Origin: Benzoatithermus flavus
Lineage (GTDB): Bacteria > Pseudomonadota > Alphaproteobacteria > Geminicoccales > Geminicoccaceae
DNA length: 64,000 nucleotides
Assembly: GCF_037908215.1 (NCBI RefSeq)
Contig: NZ_JBBLZC010000014.1
Coordinates: 1 to 64,000 of the forward strand
Reading direction: 5' to 3'
Part shown: positions 1 to 7,666 of the stretch, one piece after another
How positions within the stretch are numbered: the first letter of the stretch is position 1
Layout: the number at the start of each line of letters is the position of its first letter
Position numbers and translations under genes: made by a program
The notes under the pieces: model-generated
The model's input: only the letters and a program-made list of their open reading frames with translations
The model's database searches: none
What the model was told of the DNA's origin: nothing

Positions 1-1612
1 CCTTCACGCCACGCCGGGCCAGGAACTCGGCCACGGTCGGCCCCTGGTGCTGGCCGTTCTCGTCGTAGACCAGCACCCCGCCCGAAAGGCTCACCTGGCC
101 CGAGAGCACGTCCCAGGCGCTGGTGACCAGATCCGCGCCCGGCCCGAAGAAGCCCAGGTTGGGCGTCCCGCCCGTGGCGACGACCACGATGTCGGGCTCG
201 AGGGCGAGGACGTCGCCCGCCTCGGCATAGCTGTTCAGCCGCACCGCGACGCCGGCCAGCTCCACCTCGCGGATCAGCCAGTCGGCGATGCCGATGATCT
301 CGCGCCGGCGCTCCAGCCGGGCGGCGAGGTTGATCTGCCCGCCCAGCCGGTCGGTGGCCTCGAGCAGCGTGACCGCGTGCCCACGCGCCGCCGAGACCCG
401 CGCCGCCTCCAGCCCCGCCGGGCCGCCGCCCACCACGACCACCCGTTTCTTCGGCCCCTCGCTCGGCCGGATCACGTGCGGCATGGTCCGCTCGCGGCCG
501 GTGGCGGGGTTGTGGATGCAGAGCGCGTCGCCGCCGACATAGATGCGGTCGATGCAGTAGCCGGCACCCACACAAGGACGAATGCGGTCCTCCTCGCCGC
601 GGGTCATCTTGGCGACGATGTGCGGGTCGGCGATGTGCGCCCGGGTCATGCCGACCATGTCGGTATAGCCCTCGGCCACGGCATGGCGCGCCGTGCTGAG
701 GTCGGTGATCCGGGTGGCATGGAACACCGGGAGCTTCACCGCTGCGCGGATCGCGCGCGCGTGGTCGAGATAGGGGGCGGTGCGCTGCCCCATGGTCGGG
801 ATCAGCTTCGAGATGCCGAGATCGGTGGTGGCGTCGGCGCCGACGACGTTGAGATAGTCGATCAGGCCCGATTCGGCGTGGCGCACGGCGATCTCGAGGC
901 TCTCCTCCGGGCTCATCCCGCCTTCGAGCATCTCGTGCGCCGACATGCGGATGCCGAGGATGTAGTCCGGACCGACCCGGCGGCGGATCTCCTCGAGCAT
1001 CTCGAGGCTGAAGCGGATGCGGTTCTGGAGGCTGCCGCCGTAGCCGTCGGTACGCTTGTTCATGGCGGGCGACCAGAACTGGTCCGGAAGATGCGAGGAG
1101 CAGATCACCTCGACCCCATCCAGCCCGCCCTCCTTGGCGCGCAGCGCCGCCGCACCGTAGGCCTTCTGGATGCGCCTGATGTCCTCGATCTCCATCTCCT
1201 TGGGAAAGGAGCGGTGCTGGTACTCGCGCAAGGGCGAGGCCGAGACCGGCGGCAGCCAGTCGCCGGTATCCCAGCGCGTGCGCCGCCCGGCATGGGTGAT
1301 CTGGATCATCAAGGCACAGTCGTGGCGGTGGATGCGCTCGGCGAACTGCTGGAAGACCGGGATGATCCGGTCGTGGCTGATGTCGATCTGGCCGAACGAG
1401 GACGGGCTGTCCGGGGCGATGCTGGAGGAGCCGCCGAACATGGTGAGCGCCAGCCCGCCCTTCGCCTTCTCCTCGTGGTAGAGCTGGTAGCGCAGCTTCG
1501 GCAGGCCGTCCTCGACGTAGGCCGGGGCGTGGGCGGTGCTCATCACCCGGTTCTTGAGGGTGAGATGCTTGAGCCGCAAAGGCTGCAGCAGCGGGTCCCT
1601 GCTCTCGATCAT
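1..1612 (-). CDS. N-methylproline demethylase-like flavin/Fe-S oxidoreductase (C-terminus beyond window)
   Basis: About 537 codons are present; the end lies outside the window. The family (trimethylamine dehydrogenase / 2,4-dienoyl-CoA reductase type) couples an FMN TIM barrel to an Fe-S cluster and a nucleotide-binding domain, and members N-demethylate compounds such as N-methylproline. Seen: an N-terminal barrel beginning LLQPLRLKHLTLKNRV, the YGGSLQNRIRF motif, a cysteine cluster CVGAGYC followed by ALCIHNPATG, and a dinucleotide fold VVVVGGGPAGLEAA. The first part of the cysteine motif is C-x5-C rather than the classical C-x2-C-x2-C. The start was placed at ATG 1612 because GGAGAGG precedes it by six bases; ATG 1627 is in frame but has no such site. 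It lies downstream of, and on the same strand as, an amino-acid ABC importer. The substrate is inferred from family resemblance only. Confidence 0.85.
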   Translation of the reverse strand, partial: MIESRDPLLQPLRLKHLTLKNRVMSTAHAPAYVEDGLPKLRYQLYHEEKAKGGLALTMFGGSSSIAPDSPSSFGQIDISHDRIIPVFQQFAERIHRHDCALMIQITHAGRRTRWDTGDWLPPVSASPLREYQHRSFPKEMEIEDIRRIQKAYGAAALRAKEGGLDGVEVICSSHLPDQFWSPAMNKRTDGYGGSLQNRIRFSLEMLEEIRRRVGPDYILGIRMSAHEMLEGGMSPEESLEIAVRHAESGLIDYLNVVGADATTDLGISKLIPTMGQRTAPYLDHARAIRAAVKLPVFHATRITDLSTARHAVAEGYTDMVGMTRAHIADPHIVAKMTRGEEDRIRPCVGAGYCIDRIYVGGDALCIHNPATGRERTMPHVIRPSEGPKKRVVVVGGGPAGLEAARVSAARGHAVTLLEATDRLGGQINLAARLERRREIIGIADWLIREVELAGVAVRLNSYAEAGDVLALEPDIVVVATGGTPNLGFFGPGADLVTSAWDVLSGQVSLSGGVLVYDENGQHQGPTVAEFLARRGVK

Positions 1613-1735
1613 CACATGCCTCTCCATTAGACCTGCAGCGCGGCGGCGAGGGTAACGGCGGTCATGACCGCCGAAGCCGCCAAGGTGTTGACCAATTCCG
1701 ACACGCTCTTGTCGGGATCCGGGGTGATGAGCACG

Positions 1736-1920
1736 TCAGGCCACCAGGACGGCGACGAGCTCGCCGAGGAGGGCTTTGCCGCGACAGCGAGCGTCGTGCA
1801 CGAACCGGAAGAAGGCGAGGTAGAGCGGCAGCTTCTCCGGCGAGAGACCGCGATGCGGCCGCAGCCCACGAGCGCAGCAGCGACCAGGCCCCTTCCATGG
1901 TGTTGACGTGAACCTCCGAG
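1736..1920 (-). pseudogene. IS1595-family transposase, C-terminal remnant with frameshift
   Basis: The minus strand first reads EVHVNTMEGAWSLLRSW. After a one-base frame change it continues as LRPHRGLSPEKLPLYLAFF and then RFVHDARCRGKALLGELVA, ending at a TGA at 1736-1738. This matches the conserved C-terminal end of ISXO2/IS1595-type DDE transposases (VNTMEG..S......RG....KLPLYL.FFEF..N.R..GK). No upstream catalytic region or terminal repeats are visible. It is a dead fragment of about 62 codons between the ABC importer and the oxidoreductase gene. Confidence 0.8.
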
Positions 1921-1984
1921 CTGCATGGTCTTCTTCCCTGGTTGATCGTGTCCTGGAGGTGGCGGCAGAGGTTTCGTGGATCGT

Positions 1985-2653
1985 TCAGGCAGCCAACCTG
2001 GTCAGGATCCGCTGCTCGATCCGCGTGACGGCGCGGGTCAGCGGGAAGGCGATCACGAAGTAGATCAGCGCCACCACCGTCAGCACCTCGACCGGGCGGG
2101 CCGTGTTGTTCGAGATGTTCTGGCCGACGAACATCAGATCCGCCATGCCGACGGCCGAGACGAGGGCACTTTCCTTGAACAGGCTGACGCAGTTCGATAG
2201 CAGCGTCGGGACGGCGCGGAGCACGGCCTGGGGCAGGATGACGCTGGTGATCTGCACCCGGCGGGGCAGGCCCAGCGCCACGCAGGCGCTGAGCTGATCC
2301 TTGCTCACGCTCTTGAGCGAGGCGCGGAAGGTCTCGCTGGTGATCGCCCCCATGTAGAGTGTCAGCGCGATCACGGCCGAGGCCAGGTTCGAGAGCTCGA
2401 ACCCGAGGATGAGCGGCAGGCAGAAGAAGATCCAGAACAGCTGGACGAGAACCGGCGTGCCGCGGAAGAACTCGACGTAAAGGCTCGAGGCCGACCGGAT
2501 GAACCGATTGCTCGCGCTGCGGGCGAGGCCGATCAGGAAGCCCAGCGTGGTGCCCAGCACGACACAGATCAGCGTCAGCTCGAGCGTCGTCAGCAGCCCG
2601 AAGAGCAGAGCATGCCAGAACTTGAGCACGATGGAGAAATCGAAGGTCATCAT
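1985..2653 (-). CDS. polar amino-acid ABC transporter permease (second permease)
   Basis: A 222-residue integral membrane protein of the HisM/GlnP family. Such proteins form half of the membrane channel of a periplasmic-binding-protein importer for polar amino acids. Seen: about five hydrophobic segments, the family-typical TTLELTL near residue 22, an EFFRGTPVLVQLFW stretch (about 62-75), and an EAA-type loop with LGLPRR near 130, which contacts the ATPase. It starts at an ATG-ATG pair preceded by GAGGGG. Fourteen bases separate it from the upstream permease on the same strand, so the two are almost certainly co-transcribed and form a heteromeric channel. The substrate cannot be read from the sequence. 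Confidence 0.93.
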   Translation of the reverse strand: MMTFDFSIVLKFWHALLFGLLTTLELTLICVVLGTTLGFLIGLARSASNRFIRSASSLYVEFFRGTPVLVQLFWIFFCLPLILGFELSNLASAVIALTLYMGAITSETFRASLKSVSKDQLSACVALGLPRRVQITSVILPQAVLRAVPTLLSNCVSLFKESALVSAVGMADLMFVGQNISNNTARPVEVLTVVALIYFVIAFPLTRAVTRIEQRILTRLAA

Positions 2654-2667
2654 GTCACGGTGCCCCC

Positions 2668-3336
2668 TCAGCTCGCCGCGGCTTCGCGACGGCGCTCGAA
2701 ATATCCGACGATCTGCGAGATCGGGAACGAGATGGCGAAGTAGATGAACGCCACCACCGTGAAGGTCTCGATCGGCCGATAGGTCTCGGTGGCCAGGGAT
2801 TTGCCGGCGTACATCAGATCCGGCACCGCGACGAGGGCGACGAGGGCACTTTGCTGGAAGATGCCGATGCCGTTGGTCATCAAGACGGGGACCGAGTTGC
2901 GCAAGGCGGTCGGCAGGACGATGTAGAGCACGCGTTGCAGGGGGTTCAGCCCGAGGGCGATGCCGGCATCCATCTGCTCACGCGGGACCGCCTGGATCGC
3001 CGCGCGGTAGGCCTCGGCGTTGAAGGCGGTCAGGTTGAGCCCGAGCGCCAGCACCGCCATGGTGATGGAACCGAGAAACACGTTGAACAGGATCGGCACG
3101 CAGTAGAAGAACCAGATGATCTGGACGACTGCCGGCGTGCAGCGGAAGAACTCGACGAAGAGCATCGCTGGCACGCGGAAAACCGCTAGGCGGCTCATGC
3201 TCAGGAGCGCGACGACGAAACCGAGCGTCAGGCCGATCGCGTTCGCAACCAGCGTGAGCTCGAGCGTGACGATGAGGCCCTCGAGCAGCGGACGCAGGTT
3301 CTGCGTGACCGAATAGAAGTCGAAGGTGTAGCTCAT
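2668..3336 (-). CDS. polar amino-acid ABC transporter permease (first permease)
   Basis: A 222-residue permease of the same family and the same length as its neighbour at 1985-2653. Seen: LIVTLELTL near residue 20, EFFRCTPAVVQIIWFFY (about 62-78), and the EAA loop REQMDAGIALGLNPLQR near 120-136. About five transmembrane segments are expected. It sits 10 bases downstream of the ATPase gene and 14 bases upstream of the second permease, so the order is binding protein, ATPase, permease, permease. The two permeases are clearly paralogous but differ enough to be distinct channel subunits. Confidence 0.93.
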   Translation of the reverse strand: MSYTFDFYSVTQNLRPLLEGLIVTLELTLVANAIGLTLGFVVALLSMSRLAVFRVPAMLFVEFFRCTPAVVQIIWFFYCVPILFNVFLGSITMAVLALGLNLTAFNAEAYRAAIQAVPREQMDAGIALGLNPLQRVLYIVLPTALRNSVPVLMTNGIGIFQQSALVALVAVPDLMYAGKSLATETYRPIETFTVVAFIYFAISFPISQIVGYFERRREAAAS

Positions 3337-3346
3337 CGCGCCCTCG

Positions 3347-4183
3347 TCACGGCTGGATGTGGAAGACGCGGTTGATGAACTCCCGTGTCCGCTCCTCCCT
3401 GGGCGAGCCCAGGACCTGCTCGGGCGGCCCGTCCTCGACGACGACGCCGCCGGCGCAGAACACGACGCGCGAGGCGATGTTCTTGGCGAACCACATGTCG
3501 TGCGTGACGATCATCATGGGCATGCCCTGGTTGGCGATCTGCAGGATGACCTGCTCCACCTCCGCCACGAGCTCGGGGTCCAGCGCCGAGGTCACCTCGT
3601 CGAACAGCAGGAGCTTCGGGTCGAGCATGAGCGCACGGGCGATCGCGACGCGCTGCTTCTGGCCGCCGGAGAGCTGGGCCGGATAGGCCTTGGCCTTCGC
3701 CTCGAGCCCGAACCGGGCCAGGAGCGCCATGGCGCGCGCGGACGCGGCGGATTTCGCCTCGCCGCGCACCTTGCAGGGGGCGAGGATCAGGTTCTGGAGG
3801 ACGTTGAGATGGGGGAACAGCGTGTAGTGCTGGAAGACCATGCCGATCTCGCGGCGGATCTTGACGTCGATGAAGGTCCTGCCCGGCTGCTCCGCCGCGA
3901 TGTACCGCTTGCCACCGAAGGTGATGATACCCCCGTCGATCTGCTCGAGGCCCATCACCACGCGCAGAAGGGTGCTCTTGCCACCGCCGCTGGGGCCGAT
4001 CACGACCAGGCGCTCGCCCGGCTTCATGTCGATGTCGAGGCCCTTGAGGATCCTGATGTCCGGGCCATAGCCCTTGTGGAGATTGGCAATGCTCAAGAGC
4101 GGTGGGGAAGCCGGGTCGACGCCCGACAGCGGAGAGGAAGTCGGATGTGTGCTCAAGAGCGGAAAAGAAGTGGGATCTGTCAT
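3347..4183 (-). CDS. polar amino-acid ABC transporter ATP-binding protein with repeat-bearing N-terminus
   Basis: The energy-coupling ATPase of the importer. Seen: Walker A GPSGGGKST, Q-loop FQHYTLFPH, signature LSGGQKQR, Walker B LLLFDEVTSALD (the usual DEPTS has a V here), and switch histidine VTHD. Before the ABC domain (which starts near LLSIANLHKGYG) lies an unusual extension of about 30 residues consisting of three decapeptide repeats. The start is ATG 4183, or ATG 4186 immediately before it; AAGGG lies about seven bases upstream of 4183. In-frame codons further upstream (to 4336) lack a ribosome-binding site. It is followed by the permeases after 10 bases. Confidence 0.93.
   Translation of the reverse strand: MTDPTSFPLLSTHPTSSPLSGVDPASPPLLSIANLHKGYGPDIRILKGLDIDMKPGERLVVIGPSGGGKSTLLRVVMGLEQIDGGIITFGGKRYIAAEQPGRTFIDVKIRREIGMVFQHYTLFPHLNVLQNLILAPCKVRGEAKSAASARAMALLARFGLEAKAKAYPAQLSGGQKQRVAIARALMLDPKLLLFDEVTSALDPELVAEVEQVILQIANQGMPMMIVTHDMWFAKNIASRVVFCAGGVVVEDGPPEQVLGSPREERTREFINRVFHIQP
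4091..4180 (-). repeat. three tandem 30-bp units encoding decapeptide repeats
   Basis: Units at 4091-4120, 4121-4150 and 4151-4180 are each exactly 30 bases and share the pattern gctcaagagcgg...gaag.cgg. On the minus strand they encode TDPTSFPLLS, THPTSSPLSG and VDPASPPLLS, placed directly after the initiator methionine of the ABC ATPase. The remaining sequence differences show that the expansion is not very recent. Confidence 0.9.
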
Positions 4184-4186
4184 CAT

Positions 4187-4485
4187 GAAACCCTTAGTGC
4201 AGGCGAGAGCCATCTTGAGCGAGCAGGGCCGCGCCAAGGGTGTCATGAACCACGTCGCCCTGATCGACTTCGATGTGCGATATGCTGATTGCTCGGTATC
4301 TTGCCAGCGACTTGGCGACACTCGTGAGCCGGCCATGAGAACGAGCTACGCGGGTCGCACCATCGCAACGCAGGTCCCGTCCAAGCTGCACATCGAGCCG
4401 GGTCGTTGCTGACGGCCTGTCGGAAGTCACGGCCACCATGCCGGTCCATCAACACCCTCGATGAGCGCGGCCCGTAGCGGGCTCG
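4187..4485. other. 299-bp gap inside the importer cluster, no gene recognised
   Basis: This stretch separates the binding-protein gene from the ATPase gene, unlike the 10-14 bp gaps between the other importer genes. Open frames exist on both strands, but none resembles a known protein or has a convincing ribosome-binding site. It may carry a processing site or a second promoter for the downstream genes; nothing in the sequence decides this. Confidence 0.5.
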
Positions 4486-5322
4486 CTACTGCTGGCCGGC
4501 ACCGAGGACCTGATCGACGGCTTTGCGGATCAGGGCGTCGACCTCGCCGGTCGCGACCTTCTCCTCGAGGAAGATGTTGACGACCTCGACATCGGCATAG
4601 GAGAGCTGCTGTGGCAGGCCGAACGCCACGCCCTGCCGCGCGAGAGCCGGTGTCGGCGTGAACGCGACGGCCCAGTCGGGATGGGATCGGGTGAAGAGAA
4701 GATTGGTGTCGGAGGCATCGACGAGAACGTCGGCGCGCCTGGAGATGATGGCAAGCCTGGTCTCGTCATTGCTCGGCAGTCGAAGGATTTTGGCCTGCTT
4801 GACGGCGCCGGAGATGGCCTTGTCCTGGGCGGTACCGGACATGACGGCCAGCGTTATCTCGGGGCGGTCGATATCGGCGACGCTCTTCGGGCTGCCCTGG
4901 ATCTTCGGGTTCGCCTTGTTGTAGGCGAGCGAGATCTCGTACTGCATCGCTGGAATGGAAAAGTTGACCGCCATGGCGCGGGTCGGCGTGCGGTTCAGCG
5001 CAAGAGACATGTCCCACTTGCCCGCCTGCAGGCCGGCGACGATGTTGTCCCAGGTGGTGTCGACGAATTTTGGCTCCACGCCGAGAACCTTGGCAAATTC
5101 TCGGCAAAGGTCCGCAAAGAAGCCTGAATACTCGCCGGTGCCGGGGTCGCGCATCACATAGGGCGCTGCGACAGCAGCACCGCAGCGCAGGGCACCGGAT
5201 TTCTGCACACCCTGCCAGAAGCTGCCGCCCGGCTGCGCTTGGGTCGTGCTCGCCGATAGGCCGACGATCACAGCAACCGCGGGTAGCGTCCGCTTCACGG
5301 ACGCGAGCCATTTCGGGGACAT
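4486..5322 (-). CDS. amino-acid ABC transporter substrate-binding protein
   Basis: A 278-residue periplasmic binding protein of the SBP_bac_3 family that captures a polar amino acid or related compound for the adjacent permeases. Seen: an N-terminal signal peptide (Lys/Arg followed by PAVAVIVGLSASTTQAQ, cleavage probably after AQA), GALRCGAAVAAPYV at the start of lobe 1, and the family motifs GEYSGFFADLCRE and GKWDMSLALNRTPTRA. AGGAGAGG lies eight bases upstream of ATG 5322. It is the first gene of the importer cluster and is transcribed away from gntR; the shared upstream region carries three identical palindromes. The ligand is unknown. Confidence 0.92.
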   Translation of the reverse strand: MSPKWLASVKRTLPAVAVIVGLSASTTQAQPGGSFWQGVQKSGALRCGAAVAAPYVMRDPGTGEYSGFFADLCREFAKVLGVEPKFVDTTWDNIVAGLQAGKWDMSLALNRTPTRAMAVNFSIPAMQYEISLAYNKANPKIQGSPKSVADIDRPEITLAVMSGTAQDKAISGAVKQAKILRLPSNDETRLAIISRRADVLVDASDTNLLFTRSHPDWAVAFTPTPALARQGVAFGLPQQLSYADVEVVNIFLEEKVATGEVDALIRKAVDQVLGAGQQ

Positions 5323-5404
5323 GACGCCATCCTCTCCTGTTCCCGGTTGGGCCTCGATGGGCCTTCGAGCAGCGGCCTTGAGCGGCCGTCTTCTGTCGTC
5401 TTTT

Positions 5405-5470
5405 TGTCGACACGGTGCGTTATGACGTCAATGTGTCGACATAGTCAAGACGAAAAATCACATGTCGACA
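5405..5470. promoter_or_regulatory. triple operator candidate, three TGTCGACA palindromes with 29-bp period
   Basis: TGTCGACA occurs at 5405-5412, 5434-5441 and 5463-5470. The first and third are flanked by T or A runs (TTTTTGTCGACA and TGTCGACAAAAA). Spacing is exactly 29 bp both times. The sites sit between the divergent binding-protein and gntR genes. GntR/FadR-type regulators bind short palindromes with a GT..AC core, so these are the natural candidates for operators of the neighbouring regulator. Confidence 0.8.
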
Positions 5471-5537
5471 AAAATGCCGGCGGGGTATATCGTTCACCGG
5501 TTGCACAAGCTGCAAACCCACTGGGGAAGAATCGCGC

Positions 5538-6257
5538 ATGAGTTCTGAGATCGAGGGCAAGCGCCCCAAAGGCTCCCGGTGGAAGAACGTCTACGAGACG
5601 CTGCGGACCGAGATCCTGTCCTTGGCGCTTCCGCCGGGGCAGCTTCTCGACGAGACGACTCTTGCGGAACGCTTCGACCTGTCGCGCCAGCCGGTGCGCG
5701 AGGCCCTGATCCGTCTCGCGGGCGAGGAGCTCGTCGTCACGCTGCCCAACCGGAGCACGATCGTCGCCCCGATCGACATCGCCACCTTTCCCAAATATGT
5801 CGAGGCGCTGGACGTTGCCCAGCGGATCAACACCCGCTTGGCCGCGGAGCTGAGGTCAGAAGCCGATCTCAAGATCATAGCACGACGCCAGCGCGAGTTC
5901 GTGGCGGCGGTCAAGTCGGGCGATCATCTTGCCATGTCGGAGGCCAACAAGCGGTTCCACATGGCCGTCGCCTCTGCCGGCCGGAATCCCTATCTGGCCA
6001 GCTTCTACGAGCGCCTCCTCGACCAGGGGCGACGCATGCTGCACATGCATTTCGAATTTCTGAAGCGCACGCAGAATGGCTATCTACTGACCGACGAGCA
6101 CGATCAAATGCTCGCTGCCATCAAAGCGAAGGACGTCGAGCAGGCCGACGCCCTGGCTCATGCTCATACACGGCAGTTTCGCGACAATTTCATCGACTTC
6201 ATGAAGGAGAACTACACCTCTGATGTGGCGCTGAACCAGATACGGGCCGCGGAATAG
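5538..6257 (+). CDS. GntR-family transcriptional regulator, FCD (FadR) subfamily
   Basis: A 239-residue repressor/activator. The N-terminal winged helix (about residues 14-80) contains LRTEILSLALPPGQLLDE and the recognition helix LSRQPVREALIRL. The C-terminal all-helical FCD ligand domain (about 90-230) has histidines in FHMAVA, DEHDQML and HAHTRQF, positioned like the metal/ligand site of FCD proteins. GGGGAAG lies upstream of the ATG. It is divergent from the amino-acid importer, so it most likely controls the importer and itself through the TGTCGACA sites, with an imported amino or organic acid as effector. The pairing is inferred from position. Confidence 0.92.
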   Translation: MSSEIEGKRPKGSRWKNVYETLRTEILSLALPPGQLLDETTLAERFDLSRQPVREALIRLAGEELVVTLPNRSTIVAPIDIATFPKYVEALDVAQRINTRLAAELRSEADLKIIARRQREFVAAVKSGDHLAMSEANKRFHMAVASAGRNPYLASFYERLLDQGRRMLHMHFEFLKRTQNGYLLTDEHDQMLAAIKAKDVEQADALAHAHTRQFRDNFIDFMKENYTSDVALNQIRAAE

Positions 6258-6351
6258 ACGGGATGCCCAGCGAGATATCGATGGCCGGTCCCTGGTGGAC
6301 CGGCCGAGACGGCTGGTTTCCCTCGGTCGGCGGCGGCACCATATCGGCAGG

Positions 6352-6615
6352 ATGCGCGCAGGGATCACCATCGAGGTCCCGGCTGTCGACCGTGTCCGCC
6401 TGGAGGCGGTCGTCGCCGACCGCAACGGCTTGCGGAAGCAGGTCGGGCGGGCCAGCATCACCTGGCCACCGCCGAGGGCCCGGGCACCGACGCGATCGTG
6501 CGCGCACCGGCAAGAGCAAGCCGTGCGTCTGGCGCTGGCAGGCGCGGTTCGCGGCCGAGGGCGTGGCCGGGCTCCTGCGCGACCAGACCCGCCCACCCGG
6601 CATGCCGCCGTCGTG
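6352..6615 (+). pseudogene. IS630-family transposase, N-terminal remnant
   Basis: One frame reads MRAGITIEVPAVDRVRLEAV and VADRNGLRKQVGRASITW. After a frame change between about 6460 and 6500, a second frame reads RTGKSKPCVWRWQARFAAEG followed by VAGLLRDQTRPPGMPP. This is the N-terminal helix-turn-helix part of IS630-type transposases. The DDE catalytic half is missing and no inverted repeats were found. Confidence 0.75.
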
Positions 6616-6840
6616 GCCGGCATCGGCTCGGAACAGTGGCCGGCTCGAGATCGGAACCCCTGGCCGGTGTAGGCGCGACCCGAATACTCGCCGGAAGAGC
6701 TACTCGCATTTTCCCCAGGTGGCCGGCAAGGCGTGAACGCCCAGCCTGCGCCGCGGAGGGGCGGGCGGCACTCCCGATCGCCGATGGTCCCTCCTCCAGC
6801 CGGAGGACACGGGACGGTGATCAAGCCTGGGGAAGCCATC

Positions 6841-6945
6841 ATGATCCTGGAGCTGCATCGGCAGGCCCGTCCGTCTCCATCATCGCCCGCCGGCACGACG
6901 CAACCGCCGCGCTCGGGCTCGAGGAGAGGCGCAAGCTGCCGGGCG
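6841..6945 (+). pseudogene. IS21-family istA, N-terminal remnant
   Basis: The plus strand starts MILELHRQ and, after a one-base frame change, continues GPSVSIIARRHD. This matches the usual IstA beginning MILELHRQGLSVSAIARRTG. Recognisable similarity ends after about 35 codons, and no istB or catalytic DDE region follows. It lies between an IS630 fragment and a DUF4007 remnant on the opposite strand. Confidence 0.6.
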
Positions 6946-7098
6946 AGGTGCTTGCGCGCCATATCGCCATGAGCTCGTTGAGCCCGGACGGGACCAGAGG
7001 ATCGGCGCGGTGCCAGACCGAGGCGTCGTCGGTGCGCTGGCGACGGAGGAGCAGCCGCCGCGCGATCGGGCGGTCGATCGCCGCCTTGATTTCGGCCG

Positions 7099-7397
7099 CG
7101 CGGTCGCGACCTCGACATGGAGTGCCCACCACGTCGCCGCGTGCTGGAGATAAGGGGCGTGCTTCAGGACGAGTCTGCCCAGGCCCGTAAGCTCGGCGGC
7201 TGCGCAGCCGGGCCGGCGGGCGGCAAGGCCCGTCACCTGCAGCTGATGCCGATCGCCTTCGCCATGTTCTGGCCGACACCCAAGGCGTCGGCGGTCTTCA
7301 GCGCCTCGAACGAGGTCTCGGACTCCTCGACGACGAGCCTTAGGCCCTTCGTGAGCCGGCCCGGCCGGACGAAGGTCTCGTGGCCGCCGACCCGCGC
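7099..7397 (-). pseudogene. DUF4007-family protein remnant, frameshifted
   Basis: The minus strand reads RVGGHETFVRPGRLTKGLRL, then LKTADALGVGQNMAKAIG. After a frame change near 7245 it continues HQLQVTGLAA, then ELTGLGRLVLKHAPYLQH and AATWWALHVEVA. These are the conserved blocks of DUF4007 (GHETF...GWL.KG, LGVG.NM...I, ELT.LG, PYL...TLW.LH) in the right order. DUF4007 genes often sit near sulfur-handling genes of DNA-modification/defence islands. The C-terminal third is absent or unrecognisable. It is fused in frame to the tail of a cysteine desulfurase upstream. Confidence 0.75.
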
Positions 7398-7415
7398 CAT
7401 GATGCTCCTCGGCAC

Positions 7416-7559
7416 GGGGGAGGCCAGCGACGCCTGGCCGGCGATATCAGGGAAGCGTGGGTTGCTGGTGTTGCCGGCACGCCCGGCAGGAGCACCGTTG
7501 ACGATGACGTCCGGCACCGCGGCACGGACGGCGGTCTCGAACGCGTCGCGCAGACCCAT
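7416..7559 (-). pseudogene. cysteine desulfurase (IscS/DndA-like) C-terminal fragment
   Basis: The minus strand reads LRDAFETAVRAAVPDVIVNG, then NTSNPRFPDIAGQASL. Family members end with LRD.FE.AV....P...VNG....R..NTSN..FPG..G.ALL, shortly before the active-site loop, which is lost here. Neither the catalytic cysteine region nor the PLP lysine is present. The same reading frame runs directly into the DUF4007 remnant, suggesting that a deletion joined the two genes. Confidence 0.65.
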
Positions 7560-7666
7560 GCGTCGCGGCCTTTCATATCGGTGTCGAGGGTCATCCGAGC
7601 CCGTTTCGTCGTGGCGAGGCTGCCACGATCGTCGGATCCGTCGGGCTCGAACGGAATACTCCAGCG

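Noticed and set aside
47..1630. A 527-codon open frame on the plus strand at the left edge
   Set aside because: It is the antisense shadow of the flavin/Fe-S oxidoreductase, whose motifs are clear on the minus strand. His/Asp/Arg/Val-rich composition is typical of such shadows in GC-rich genes.
4186..4336. 50-codon N-terminal extension of the ABC ATPase
   Set aside because: No ribosome-binding site at 4336 and no similarity to transporter ATPases; the start at 4183/4186 has AAGGG upstream.
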